Part shown: positions 33,153 to 42,224 of the stretch, in pieces
How positions within the stretch are numbered: the stretch's first letter is position 1
How the letters are laid out: each line of letters begins with the position of its first letter
Assembly: GCA_944371545.1 (NCBI GenBank)
Contig: CALVXT010000001.1
Coordinates: forward strand, 1-50,701
Source of the DNA: an uncultured Bacilli bacterium
GTDB lineage: Bacteria > Bacillota_I > Bacilli_A > RF39 > UBA660
Direction: 5' to 3'
Length of the DNA: 50,701 nucleotides
The notes under the pieces: model-generated
Databases searched by the model: none
The model's input: the letters and a program-made list of their open reading frames with translations, nothing else
What the model was told of the DNA's origin: nothing
Translations under genes and position numbers: made by a program

Positions 33153-33614
33153 ATGCAAACACAATATGAAATTAATGATGAAACTATGGCAATTTTAACT
33201 ATTGATAAAAATTATTCAGAAGTTTATGAGATGAATGACCATTATATTGTTGAACAGGCTTCAAATAAAATTATGGAAGATAGTTGTCGTTATTTCGGGA
33301 GTTCTTTAGAGGGGAGAAGGAAAGGTACGGAATATATGATTGGAGTTAACTATAAAGCTCCAATTATTGTGGAAGAATCTAAAGAAATTATTTTTTTTCC
33401 AACTTCTAGTACTCGAGAAAATAGTAATTGGATTCGTTTAAAATATATTAAATCTTATTACCGTGATGGTGATGTCATTTTTATTGTTTTTGAAAATGGT
33501 ACAAAAATTGCTATAAAAACGTCTTATGGAATTATCGATAATCAAGTTTTACGAGCTACGCGGTTAGAAAGTGCTTTAAGAGGGCGAAAAACATCAAAAA
33601 AAACTGTTATGTAG
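33153..33614 (+). CDS. comK: ComK-family competence transcription factor
   Basis: DNA-binding activator of competence genes in Bacilli. Seen across the protein: SCRYFGSSLEGRRKGT (ComK: SCRFFGSSYAGRKAGT), YKAPIIVEESKEIIFFPTSS, NSNWIRLKYIKSYY, FENGTKIAIKTSYGIIDNQV and RATRLESAL. The ATG at 33153 (MQTQYEIND) follows GGGGGAAAA. At 153 residues it lacks the C-terminal tail of B. subtilis ComK, the part used for degradation by MecA-ClpCP. It lies between dnaN and recF, where Bacillus has the S4-domain gene yaaA; it is flanked by terminators. Confidence 0.85.
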   Translation: MQTQYEINDETMAILTIDKNYSEVYEMNDHYIVEQASNKIMEDSCRYFGSSLEGRRKGTEYMIGVNYKAPIIVEESKEIIFFPTSSTRENSNWIRLKYIKSYYRDGDVIFIVFENGTKIAIKTSYGIIDNQVLRATRLESALRGRKTSKKTVM

Positions 33615-33627
33615 GCTTCTTTTGTGA

Positions 33628-33672
33628 TATAATGTATATAGGTATAGGAGTATTAGTATACCTATATTTTTT
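33628..33672 (+). promoter_or_regulatory. Extended -10 promoter and hairpin before recF
   Basis: TGATATAAT (TATAAT at 33628-33633) is followed at once by a perfect 11-base inverted repeat (33636-33646 and 33657-33667, ten-base loop) and a T-run. The hairpin can be the comK terminator; if the promoter is used, the new transcript would begin in or at the hairpin and recF-gyrB-gyrA would carry it as a leader. Confidence 0.6.
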
Positions 33673-33700
33673 CTATAAATAAAAATTAAGGGGCAAAAAT

Positions 33701-34810
33701 ATGAGGATTGATGTTTTAAAGTTATATAATTTTAGAAATTATAATCGGTTAACTATATCTTTTCATCCAAATCTTAATCTTATTTATGGAAAGAATGGTT
33801 CTGGAAAAACAAATTTAGTTGAAGCTATTTATGTTTTAGCTTTAACAAGAAGTTTTCGCTTAGTAGGGGATAAAACGCTTATTTTAGATACAACTTCGAT
33901 GTGTAAGATTGAGGGAACTGTTTTTAATACATATAGTACAAATTATCAAATTTTGCTGAGTAAAGAAGGAAAAAAAGTTCAAATCAATCATGATAAAGTT
34001 GCTAAAATATCAGATTATGTTTCTAAAATTCCTATTGTTTTGTTTCATCCAGATGATTTAAGATTTATTAAAGATACTCCAAGTACCCGGAGAAAGACAA
34101 TAAATATTTCTATTTCTTTATTGGATTTGCCTTATTTACGTTATTTAAATCTTTATAATAAGTTATTGAAACAAAGAAATGCTTATTTAAAGCAAATGAG
34201 TGTTAATGGAAATTCTTCTTCTGATTATCTTACTATTTTGACAGATAAACTTATTCAGTATGGATGTTATATTCATAAGAAAAGACAAGAATTTTTAGTA
34301 AAAATTAATTCTTATATTTCTTCTTTTTATGAGAAAATTACAGGAATTAAAGGTTTAACATTAAAATATGTTTCTTCTTATAATGATTTAAATAGCGATG
34401 AAATAAGGAATTTGTATGAAAAGTCATTATCTAAGGATTTAACTTTTGGAAAAACCGCTATTGGAGTTCATATGGATGATATAAAGTTTTATTTGAATGA
34501 TAAAGATTTAAAAGAATACGGAAGTGAAGGTCAGCAAAAAAATGCGATTATTGCTTATAAATTTAGTGAAATAGAGGTATTTAAAGAATGTAAGGGATAT
34601 TATCCAATATTAATATTAGATGATTTGTTTAGTGAATTAGATGAGGAAAAAGTACAAAATATTTTAAGTTTATTAAAAACTGAAATTCAAACTTTTATTA
34701 CGACAACGGATGTGGATAAGCTTTCTTTTTTACCTTATCTTTCTTATAAACAAATTCATATTCAGAATGGAAAAGTAGTGGAGGAGAGTGAACATGAAAG
34801 AAGAAAATAA
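33701..34810 (+). CDS. recF: DNA replication and repair protein RecF
   Basis: SMC-like ATPase loading RecA at gaps. Seen: Walker A YGKNGSGKTNLVEAIY, and signature/Walker B region GSEGQQKNAIIAYK and ILDDLFSELD. 369 residues. The last 17 bases overlap gyrB. Ribosome site AAGGGG. Confidence 0.96.
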   Translation: MRIDVLKLYNFRNYNRLTISFHPNLNLIYGKNGSGKTNLVEAIYVLALTRSFRLVGDKTLILDTTSMCKIEGTVFNTYSTNYQILLSKEGKKVQINHDKVAKISDYVSKIPIVLFHPDDLRFIKDTPSTRRKTINISISLLDLPYLRYLNLYNKLLKQRNAYLKQMSVNGNSSSDYLTILTDKLIQYGCYIHKKRQEFLVKINSYISSFYEKITGIKGLTLKYVSSYNDLNSDEIRNLYEKSLSKDLTFGKTAIGVHMDDIKFYLNDKDLKEYGSEGQQKNAIIAYKFSEIEVFKECKGYYPILILDDLFSELDEEKVQNILSLLKTEIQTFITTTDVDKLSFLPYLSYKQIHIQNGKVVEESEHERRK

Positions 34811-36713
34811 AGGAAATTATGGCGATAGCGATATTCAAGTCTTAGAAGGATTGGAAGCTGTACGTAAACGTCCAGGAATGTATATTGGTAATACGAATGA
34901 AGCTGGTTTACATCATTTGGTCTGGGAAATTGTGGATAACGCAGTTGATGAAGCTTTAGCTGGTTATTGCGATGATATTGAAGTTGAAATAGAAAAAGGA
35001 AATGTTATTACTGTAAAAGATGATGGTCGTGGTATGCCGACTGGTATGAATGAAAAAACGGGTTTATCTACTATCGAAACAATTTTTACAGTATTGCATG
35101 CTGGCGGTAAGTTTGGTGGCGGTGGCTATAAGGTTTCTGGAGGACTTCATGGTGTTGGAGCTAGCGTAGTTAATGCTTTATCTGACTGGTTAGAAGTTCG
35201 TGTTTATCGTGATGGTAAAGTCTATTATCAAAGATTTGAAAATGGAGGACATCCAGTTGAACCTTTAAAAGTAATTGATGAATGTAGTGTAGATCGTACT
35301 GGAACTACAGTTACTTTTCATGCTGATCCAACTATGTTTGAAACTACTGTTTATAATTGGGATACATTATATAAAAGACTACAAGAAATGGCTTTTTTAA
35401 ATAAAGGTATAAGAATTACTTTGATTGATCATCGTGAAGATGAAAGGAAAGAGATTTTCCATTATAATGGTGGAATTATTGAATATGTACAAATGCTTAA
35501 TAAACATAAACAGCCTTTATTTGATGATGTTGTTTATGTAGAGGGCAGAGAAGAAGATATATTGATTGAAGTAGCTATGCAATATAATGATAGTTATAAT
35601 GCAGCAATTTATTCTTTTACTAATAATATTCATACAACTGAGGGTGGTACTCACGAAGATGGTGCCAAGCAAGCTTTAACGAGAGTTATTAACAACTACG
35701 CTAAGCAAAATAAGCTTTTAAAAGATAATGATGATAGTTTAACAGGCGAGGATGTTCGTGAAGGAATTGTCATGATTGTTTCTTGTAAGCATCCAAATCC
35801 TCAATTTGAAGGACAAACTAAAACAAAATTGGGAAATAGTGAAGTTAAAAAAATAGCTAGCGATGTATTTGGTAATGGTTTAGAACGTTTTTTAATGGAA
35901 AATCCTGATGCAGCAAGAGTAATTGTCGAGAAATGTATGACTGCTTCTAGAGCTAGACTTGCAGCTAAAAAGGCAAGAGAGTTAACCAGAAGAAAAGGCG
36001 ATTTAGATATTACAAACTTTTATGGTAAATTGTCTGATTGTAAGAGTAAAGATCCTTCTGAATGTGAAATTTTCTTAGTCGAGGGCGATAGTGCAGGTGG
36101 TTCTGCTAAAAAGGGTAGAAATAGTATGACTCAAGCCATTCTTCCTTTGCGAGGAAAAATATTAAATGTTGAGAAAGCACGTTTAGATAGAGCTTTATCT
36201 AATGAAGAAATTCGAACTATTATTACTGCTTTTGGTACAGGAATTGGCGATGAGTTTGATTTATCTAAGTTAAGATATAATAAAATTATTATTATGACAG
36301 ATGCCGATGTCGATGGATCACATATTCGTGTTTTGTTATTAACCTTATTTTACCGCTTTTTTAAGCCTATTGTTGAAGCAGGACATGTATATGCTGCACA
36401 ACCTCCATTATTTAGTATTAAACATGGTAAAACCATTAAATATGTTTTAACAGAAGAAGAAAAGAATGAATATATTTCAAGTTTACCATCTTCTACTAAA
36501 TATGAAATTGGTAGAATGAAGGGGTTAGGTGAAATGAACGCTGATGAGTTATTTGAAACAACTATGGATATAGAAAAACGGACTTTAAGACAAATAACTG
36601 TTGATGATACAATTGCTGCAGATGAAATTTTTTCAACACTTATGGGGGAAGAGGTTGAACCTAGACGTAAGTTTATTGAAGAAAATGCTCAATATGCGGA
36701 TTTGGATATTTAG
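34794..36713 (+). CDS. gyrB: DNA gyrase subunit B
   Basis: ATPase subunit of gyrase. Seen: EAVRKRPGMYIGNT, EIVDNAVDEA, GRGMPTG, GGLHGVGASVVNAL, the TOPRIM EGDSAGGSAKKGR and DADVDGSHI, and the C-terminal GLGEMNADELFETTM. 639 residues. ATG at 34794 (MKEENKG) has GGAGGAG upstream and overlaps the recF end. Confidence 0.97.
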   Translation: MKEENKGNYGDSDIQVLEGLEAVRKRPGMYIGNTNEAGLHHLVWEIVDNAVDEALAGYCDDIEVEIEKGNVITVKDDGRGMPTGMNEKTGLSTIETIFTVLHAGGKFGGGGYKVSGGLHGVGASVVNALSDWLEVRVYRDGKVYYQRFENGGHPVEPLKVIDECSVDRTGTTVTFHADPTMFETTVYNWDTLYKRLQEMAFLNKGIRITLIDHREDERKEIFHYNGGIIEYVQMLNKHKQPLFDDVVYVEGREEDILIEVAMQYNDSYNAAIYSFTNNIHTTEGGTHEDGAKQALTRVINNYAKQNKLLKDNDDSLTGEDVREGIVMIVSCKHPNPQFEGQTKTKLGNSEVKKIASDVFGNGLERFLMENPDAARVIVEKCMTASRARLAAKKARELTRRKGDLDITNFYGKLSDCKSKDPSECEIFLVEGDSAGGSAKKGRNSMTQAILPLRGKILNVEKARLDRALSNEEIRTIITAFGTGIGDEFDLSKLRYNKIIIMTDADVDGSHIRVLLLTLFYRFFKPIVEAGHVYAAQPPLFSIKHGKTIKYVLTEEEKNEYISSLPSSTKYEIGRMKGLGEMNADELFETTMDIEKRTLRQITVDDTIAADEIFSTLMGEEVEPRRKFIEENAQYADLDI

Positions 36714-36723
36714 GAGGTAAACT

Positions 36724-39168
36724 ATGGATCGTTTAGAAAAAAATAATATTGTTACAGAAGTTAGTAAATCTTTTGTTGATTATTCTGTAAGTGTTATAAC
36801 CTCGCGTGCTTTACCGGATTTACGAGATGGTTTAAAACCTGTTCACCGAAGAATTTTATATTCTATGTATCAATCTGGTTATACTTATGATAAACAACAT
36901 AAAAAATGTGCTCGTATCGTTGGAGATGTCATGGGTAAATTTCACCCTCATGGTGATTCTTCAATATATGATGCATTAGTACGTATGGCTCAGGATTTTA
37001 GTTATAGATATCCACTTATAGATGGACATGGAAACTTTGGTAATATGGATGGAGATGGCGCAGCTGCAATGCGTTATACTGAATCTAGATTGGCTAAAAT
37101 TTCCGCAGAATTACTAAGAGATATTAATAAAAATACTGTGGATATGACTCCAAACTTTGATGAATTAGAAGAGGAACCTGTTGTTTTACCTAGTAGATTT
37201 CCAAATATATTGGTAAATGGTACAATGGGTATTGCTGTTGGTATGGCGACGAATATTCCTCCACATAATTTGGGTGAAGTAATTGATGGATGTGTTGCTT
37301 ATATTGATAATCCTGAAATTGATACACTTGGATTGATGCAATATATAAAAGGACCAGATTTTCCAACTGGTGCAACGATTTTAGGTAATAGCGGTATTAA
37401 AAAAGCATATGAAACTGGAAGAGGAACAATTACTATTCGTAGTAAGGCTAATATAGAAGAGAAGAATGGCCGTTTTCAAATTGTTTTTGAAGAAGTTCCT
37501 TATGGTGTAAATACTTTAGAATTAAAAAATAAAGTTGCAGAATTAGTTCATAATAAGGTAATTGATGGAATCGCAGATTATCATTCAGATTTAAAAGATG
37601 GAATTAAAATAACTATTACTTTAAAGAGAGATGCTAATCCTCAAGTTGTTTTAAATAATTTATATAAACATACTTCTTTTCAAATTTCTTATGGAATCAT
37701 TTTGCTAATGATTGATCAAGGAGTTCCTAAAACATTAGGGTTAAAGGACATTATTAGTAAGTATATAGATTTTCAAAGAGAAGTTATTGTTCGTAGAACT
37801 CGGTTTGATTTAGAAAAAGCTGAAGCACGTGTTCATATTTTAGAAGGATTAAAAATAGCTTTAGATCATATCGATGAAGTTATTAAGATTATTCGTGGTA
37901 GTAGAACTGATGTTCAAGCTAAAGAAGCTTTAATGAGTCGTTTTGGGCTTTCAGAGATTCAAAGTGATGCAATTCTTGAGATGAGATTACGTCGTCTTAC
38001 TGGATTAGAAAAAGATAAAATAGAAGCTGAATTGGCTGAATTATTAAAGAAAATTGAAGAATACAAAGAAATTTTAGCTAGTGATGAAAAAGTTTTAGCA
38101 ATTATTCGTGCTGAATTATTAGAAATTAAGGAAAAATATGCTGATGAACGTCGTACAAATATTGATATGACTGCTATTGAGTATATTGAGGATGAATCTT
38201 TAATTCCTGAAGAAAATATTATGATTGCTTTAACAAACAAGGGATATATTAAGAGAACAACTACAGATACTTTTAAATCTCAAAATAGAGGTGGTGTAGG
38301 TGTTAAGGGAATGGCAACTAATGAAGAGGATTTTGTAGAGCATTTACTTAACTTATCCACTCATGATTATGTATTGTTCTTTACAAATAAAGGTAAAGTA
38401 TATCGTTTAAAAGGATATGAAATTCCAGAGTTTAGTCGTCAATCTAAGGGAATTCCAGTTATCAACTTATTACAAATAGATAAAGATGAGTCTATTAATT
38501 CTATGATTAAAATTACTAAGGATGATGAATCTAAGTTCTTGTTATTTGCGACTCGTAAGGGAATTGTTAAGAAAACTGCTTTGGAGGAATTTGAAAATAT
38601 TCGAACAAATGGTAAAATTTGTATTACATTACGGGAAAATGATGAGTTAATTAGCGTTCGTAAGACTAAAGGTAATGATATGATATTACTAGGTTCTAGT
38701 TCAGGCAGAATGGTTAAGTTTAATGAATCGGAAATTCGTGTAATGGGAAGAACCGCTAGTGGTGTACGAGGAATTAATTTAGACGGTAATGTTTGTATTG
38801 GAGCAGAAATTGCTACTGATGATGATAAAATATTGATTGTTACTGAAAAAGGATACGGAAAACAAACAAATGTTCGCGAATATAGACAGACAAGTCGTGG
38901 TAGTAAAGGGGTTAAGGCATTAAATATTACTGATAAAAATGGTTCTATAGCTGCCTTTAAGTTAGTTGGTGAAAATAACGATGTAGTTATTATTACAAAT
39001 ACTGGAATGTTAATTCGATTGCCATTAGATCAAGTTTCTACTTTAGGTCGTGTAACTCAAGGTGTACGTTTGATTCATTTAAAAGATAATCAAAATGTAG
39101 CGACGATTAGTATAGTTGAACATGAAGAAAAAGAATTGGTTAATCAAGAAGAAGAATCAGAGTCTTAA
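36724..39168 (+). CDS. gyrA: DNA gyrase subunit A
   Basis: Cleavage-reunion subunit. Seen: catalytic Y118 in AAAMRYTESRL, quinolone region HPHGDSSIYDALVRMAQ with wild-type Ser (S79) and Asp (D83), and the C-terminal beta-pinwheel with repeated G-x-x-R motifs including QNRGGVGVKGM, the gyrase box. 814 residues, normal. Ten bases after gyrB with AGGAGG; its end forms the arm of a terminator. Confidence 0.97.
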   Translation: MDRLEKNNIVTEVSKSFVDYSVSVITSRALPDLRDGLKPVHRRILYSMYQSGYTYDKQHKKCARIVGDVMGKFHPHGDSSIYDALVRMAQDFSYRYPLIDGHGNFGNMDGDGAAAMRYTESRLAKISAELLRDINKNTVDMTPNFDELEEEPVVLPSRFPNILVNGTMGIAVGMATNIPPHNLGEVIDGCVAYIDNPEIDTLGLMQYIKGPDFPTGATILGNSGIKKAYETGRGTITIRSKANIEEKNGRFQIVFEEVPYGVNTLELKNKVAELVHNKVIDGIADYHSDLKDGIKITITLKRDANPQVVLNNLYKHTSFQISYGIILLMIDQGVPKTLGLKDIISKYIDFQREVIVRRTRFDLEKAEARVHILEGLKIALDHIDEVIKIIRGSRTDVQAKEALMSRFGLSEIQSDAILEMRLRRLTGLEKDKIEAELAELLKKIEEYKEILASDEKVLAIIRAELLEIKEKYADERRTNIDMTAIEYIEDESLIPEENIMIALTNKGYIKRTTTDTFKSQNRGGVGVKGMATNEEDFVEHLLNLSTHDYVLFFTNKGKVYRLKGYEIPEFSRQSKGIPVINLLQIDKDESINSMIKITKDDESKFLLFATRKGIVKKTALEEFENIRTNGKICITLRENDELISVRKTKGNDMILLGSSSGRMVKFNESEIRVMGRTASGVRGINLDGNVCIGAEIATDDDKILIVTEKGYGKQTNVREYRQTSRGSKGVKALNITDKNGSIAAFKLVGENNDVVIITNTGMLIRLPLDQVSTLGRVTQGVRLIHLKDNQNVATISIVEHEEKELVNQEEESES

Positions 39169-39187
39169 TAAACTGATTCTTTTTTTA
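39154..39187 (+). terminator. Terminator after gyrA
   Basis: Seven-pair stem GAATCAG/CTGATTC with a 12-base loop containing the gyrA stop, followed by T7. The first parS site begins directly after it. Confidence 0.85.
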
Positions 39188-39951
39188 TGTTTCACGTGAA
39201 ACATTAGTATTTTGAATTTAATGTTTATAACCAATGTTTCACGTGAAACTATATTTAATTTGTTTTAAATATCTTGAATGTGTATAAGTTATATGTTCCA
39301 CGTGAAACATATCTAAGTTTTACTGATTTTATTTATATGTAATAAAATCAATTTGTTAATAATTATCTTTGTTTTAATATATTATTTTGAATTAATATCA
39401 TTTTTATATAAGTATATAATTTGTTTTTTTCTTCAATATTATTTATTTTAAATGAAGTGTTTATAACTCATGTTCCACGTGAAACATATATGTTTTTTTA
39501 TGAAATTATTTTTTTATAAATATTTTTTATAAATTTCTTTTTTTTGTTTCCACTGTTGATAACAATGTTTCACGTGAAACGTTGGATAAAATTTATTTTA
39601 AAATTTTGTTTATTTTTTACTAAAAATTTTAATACTTTTTTATATTATAGTGAATATGTGTATAAGTTTTATATTTTTCGTTAGTAAATAAGAATATTTC
39701 TTTATTATAAAAATGATTCAATCATTTATTATTTTTTTGTAATAATAATTTGCTTCGTTTTTTTAGTTGTGAAAATTTCAAAATAAATATTTCCCGGGAA
39801 ATAATTTTGATGTTTATAACCCGATGTTTCACGTGGAACATATGAAAAAATGTTTTTTTTTGAAAGTTTATAACTATTTTTAGAAAAAATTAAGACATCT
39901 TTTAAAAAAATCATTATTTATTTGGAATTTCACAATGTTTCACGTGAAACG
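39188..39951. repeat. parS: Cluster of seven parS sites, five with an adjoining DnaA-box-like element
   Basis: Between gyrA and the SRP RNA the DNA is very AT-rich, has no convincing gene, and carries ParB sites at 39188-39203 (exact TGTTTCACGTGAAACA), 39235-39250, 39294-39309, 39471-39486, 39566-39581, 39825-39840 and 39936-39951 (each one mismatch). Sites 2 to 6 are each preceded on the plus strand, 3-6 bases upstream, by TGTTTATAA, TGTGTATAA, TGTTTATAA, TGTTGATAA and TGTTTATAA (39222, 39279, 39458, 39554, 39811); TGTGTATAA is an exact DnaA box. Two lone copies lie at 39657 (TGTGTATAA) and 39865 (AGTTTATAAC). One Noc site lies inside at 39789. Expected role: ParB loading centre for origin segregation. 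Confidence 0.9.
39789..39802. promoter_or_regulatory. Noc-binding site within the parS cluster
   Basis: Exact ATTTCCCGGGAAAT, 22 bases before parS site 6. Confidence 0.85.
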
Positions 39952-39963
39952 TTATAAAATATG

Positions 39964-39992
39964 TTGAAACTATGATTCTTTTTTGATAAAAT
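39964..39992 (+). promoter_or_regulatory. Promoter of the SRP RNA gene
   Basis: TTGAAA (39964-39969), 17-base spacer, TAAAAT (39987-39992), placing the start at about 39998-40000, where the SRP RNA stem begins. Confidence 0.75.
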
Positions 39993-39997
39993 TAATA

Positions 39998-40076
39998 CGT
40001 GCAACAAATATATTGTAATCTGGTCAGGATCGGAAGATAGCAGCCACGTCAATCCCTGTTTGTGTGCACTTTTTTT
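39998..40076 (+). ncRNA. ffs: Signal recognition particle RNA, small bacterial type
   Basis: RNA scaffold of the signal recognition particle. The conserved apical core GGTCAGGATCGGAAG followed by ATAGCAGCC is seen at 40022-40045. The ends pair (GTGCAACAAA with TTTGTGTGCAC, one bulge) to give one hairpin of about 72 nt, and T7 follows as terminator. This is the short form without an Alu domain, not the 270-nt scRNA of B. subtilis. Lies upstream of tadA-dnaX as in many Firmicutes. Confidence 0.92.
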
Positions 40077-40089
40077 ATGGAGGAAAATC

Positions 40090-40506
40090 ATGGATAGTTC
40101 TTATATAGATGTTTGTATTGAGGAAGCTAAACTTAGTTATCAACAAGGAGATGTACCCATTGGGGCTGTAATCGTTCAAAATGGTAAGATTCTTGCTAAA
40201 GGGCATAATACTCGAGAATTTAATCACGATATTTTAGGACATGCTGAGATAAATGTTATCAGAGAGGCATCTAAAATCTTGAAAAGATGGAATTTAGCTG
40301 ATTGTGAGCTTTATGTAACTTTAAAACCTTGTTCAATGTGTACTGAAATTATCAAACAATCTCGAATTTTAAAGGTTTTTTACTTACTTGATAAATTGGA
40401 TTATAAAAAAGAGTTTTCTAAAAGTGAATTTTTTAAAATTGAAAGTAGTAAAAACGAACAAATGTATCATAAAATGATTAGCGATTTTTTTAAAGATAAA
40501 AGGTAA
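40090..40506 (+). CDS. tadA: tRNA-specific adenosine deaminase
   Basis: Converts A34 to inosine in tRNA-Arg(ACG). Seen: zinc site H51-A-E53 in ILGHAEINVIREA and PCSMC (C81, C84). The ATG at 40090 (MDSSYIDV) follows GGAGG; the longer frame from 40060 would begin inside the SRP RNA. 138 residues, slightly short of the usual 150-165. Confidence 0.93.
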   Translation: MDSSYIDVCIEEAKLSYQQGDVPIGAVIVQNGKILAKGHNTREFNHDILGHAEINVIREASKILKRWNLADCELYVTLKPCSMCTEIIKQSRILKVFYLLDKLDYKKEFSKSEFFKIESSKNEQMYHKMISDFFKDKR

Positions 40507-40515
40507 GCTTTATGA

Positions 40516-40521
40516 TATAAT
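40516..40521 (+). promoter_or_regulatory. Extended -10 promoter of dnaX
   Basis: TGATATAAT in the 61-base gap between tadA and dnaX. Confidence 0.5.
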
Positions 40522-40567
40522 GATATTTAGAAATTATTAGATATTTTTTTATGAAAGCGGGGTTTTT

Positions 40568-42202
40568 ATGGAGTATAAGGTTTTGTATCGTAAGTATAGG
40601 CCAACATGTTTTAAAAATATTGTAGGTCAAGAATATACAGTAAAGATGCTTCAAAATGCTATTATCCACAATAAAATTGCTCATTCGTATTTATTTACTG
40701 GTCCACGTGGTACAGGTAAAACGAGTACAGCTAAGGTTTTTGCCAAGACAATTAATTGTGAACATTTAGTTGATGGCGAAGCTTGTGGAAAGTGTAATGC
40801 TTGTTTATCTTTTGAACAAAGTCCTGATATAATTGAAATTGATGCTGCTTCTAATAATGGAGTGGATGACATTCGTGAGCTTATTAATAATGTGAAGGTA
40901 GCTCCAACAGAAGGAAAGTATAAGATTTATATTATTGATGAGGTTCATATGATGACAACAAGTGCTTTCAATGCTTTGTTATTAACGTTGGAGGAACCTC
41001 CAGCTCATGCTATTTTTATAATGGCAACTACGAATGTTGAGAGTGTTCCGATAACTATTTTATCTCGTTGTCAACGTTTTAATTTTAAGAAATTTTCTCT
41101 TGATGATTTAATCAAGCAAATTCGTTATGTTTGTGAACAAGAGAAGATATCTATAACTGATGAAGCCATCACAGAAATAGCTTATTTATCTGAAGGGGGA
41201 ATGCGTGATGCTTTAAGTTTACTTGATCAGTTATCTTCTTTGGGAGAAGAGATTACTATTGATAGTATTTTAACTAATTATGGCTCTATTTCTATGAAAT
41301 TTATTCGTGATTTATTAGAAAATGTTGCAAATCATAACATTTCTTTGGTTCATGAATCTTTACAAGAATTAGCAAATACATCATCAGATTATAAAGTGTT
41401 TATTAAAAAAATTATTCAACAGTTGTCTGATATTGCTGTATCTATAGCAACGGATACTTATACAGGAAATTTTAGTTATTCACAGATAAAAAATATTATA
41501 TTTGAGTTGAATGATTGTTTAAATAAAATTAATATTAATATTAATCCGTTTGTTTTAATTGAGATGATTTTGTTAGGCTCTTATGAAGAAAAAAATGTGA
41601 AAAATGTGGATAACTACGCTGAAAATGTGCATAAGATATTAGAAAAAAGTATTGAAGAAGAGAAAAAGGAGCAAAATTCAGTAAAAATAGAAGAAAAAGT
41701 TGATGATTCTTCTAATGAAAATAAATTGCAAGAGGAAGAGTATATAAGAAAGATGGTTAAAATTCGTGTGAACAACTGTTTTTCTGAGGCTAAAAAAGAA
41801 TCATTGAAATTATTTCAGTCAGTTTGGGAAAAAGTTCTTGATGATGAAAATGTTACCCCAAATATTAAATCTTTTGTTTTGGATTCAACTGTTGTAGCAG
41901 CCTCTGATAAATATTGTATTTTGTCTTCTAAATTGGAAAGTACGGTTTATTTAATTAATAAGAATGTTGATAAGATTTCTTTAGAATTGCAATCTTATTT
42001 TGAAAATCCTGTTTATTTTGTTTCATTAAGTGAGGCAGAATGGAAAAAGGAAAAACAGGAATATGCTAAAACGATTAAAAATGGTGGAAAATATAGTGTT
42101 ATATCTGAATCAGAACTTGAAGAATTAAAACCTAAAGTTCAGTCAGAACTTGAAGAAATTGCCACAAATGTGTTTAATCGTGATAAAATAGAAATGGTTT
42201 AA
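40568..42202 (+). CDS. dnaX: DNA polymerase III tau/gamma subunit
   Basis: Clamp-loader ATPase. Seen: Walker A GPRGTGKTSTAK, zinc module CEHLVDGEACGKCNAC, DEVHMM, SRC in ILSRCQRF, and a C-terminal tau part. 544 residues. Exact DnaA boxes lie inside the gene at 40662-40670, 41605-41613 and 41626-41634. Followed by ybaB and recR, the standard order. Confidence 0.96.
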   Translation: MEYKVLYRKYRPTCFKNIVGQEYTVKMLQNAIIHNKIAHSYLFTGPRGTGKTSTAKVFAKTINCEHLVDGEACGKCNACLSFEQSPDIIEIDAASNNGVDDIRELINNVKVAPTEGKYKIYIIDEVHMMTTSAFNALLLTLEEPPAHAIFIMATTNVESVPITILSRCQRFNFKKFSLDDLIKQIRYVCEQEKISITDEAITEIAYLSEGGMRDALSLLDQLSSLGEEITIDSILTNYGSISMKFIRDLLENVANHNISLVHESLQELANTSSDYKVFIKKIIQQLSDIAVSIATDTYTGNFSYSQIKNIIFELNDCLNKINININPFVLIEMILLGSYEEKNVKNVDNYAENVHKILEKSIEEEKKEQNSVKIEEKVDDSSNENKLQEEEYIRKMVKIRVNNCFSEAKKESLKLFQSVWEKVLDDENVTPNIKSFVLDSTVVAASDKYCILSSKLESTVYLINKNVDKISLELQSYFENPVYFVSLSEAEWKKEKQEYAKTIKNGGKYSVISESELEELKPKVQSELEEIATNVFNRDKIEMV

Positions 42203-42224
42203 AAGAAAAGGAGAGATAATCGTT

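Noticed and set aside
33636..33672. Riboswitch or attenuator RNA before recF
   Set aside because: Only one simple hairpin is present with no further conserved structure; listed as promoter plus hairpin instead.
39729..39914. 61-aa open frame on the minus strand in the parS block
   Set aside because: It runs through a Noc site and a parS site, has no ribosome site and low-complexity content; chance frame.
39188..39951. CRISPR array
   Set aside because: Repeats are palindromic parS sites at irregular distances (47 to 259 bases) with no unique equal-length spacers and no cas genes.
40060..40089. Upstream extension of tadA (start MCALFLWRKIM)
   Set aside because: It lies in the SRP RNA 3' arm and terminator; the ATG at 40090 has GGAGG.
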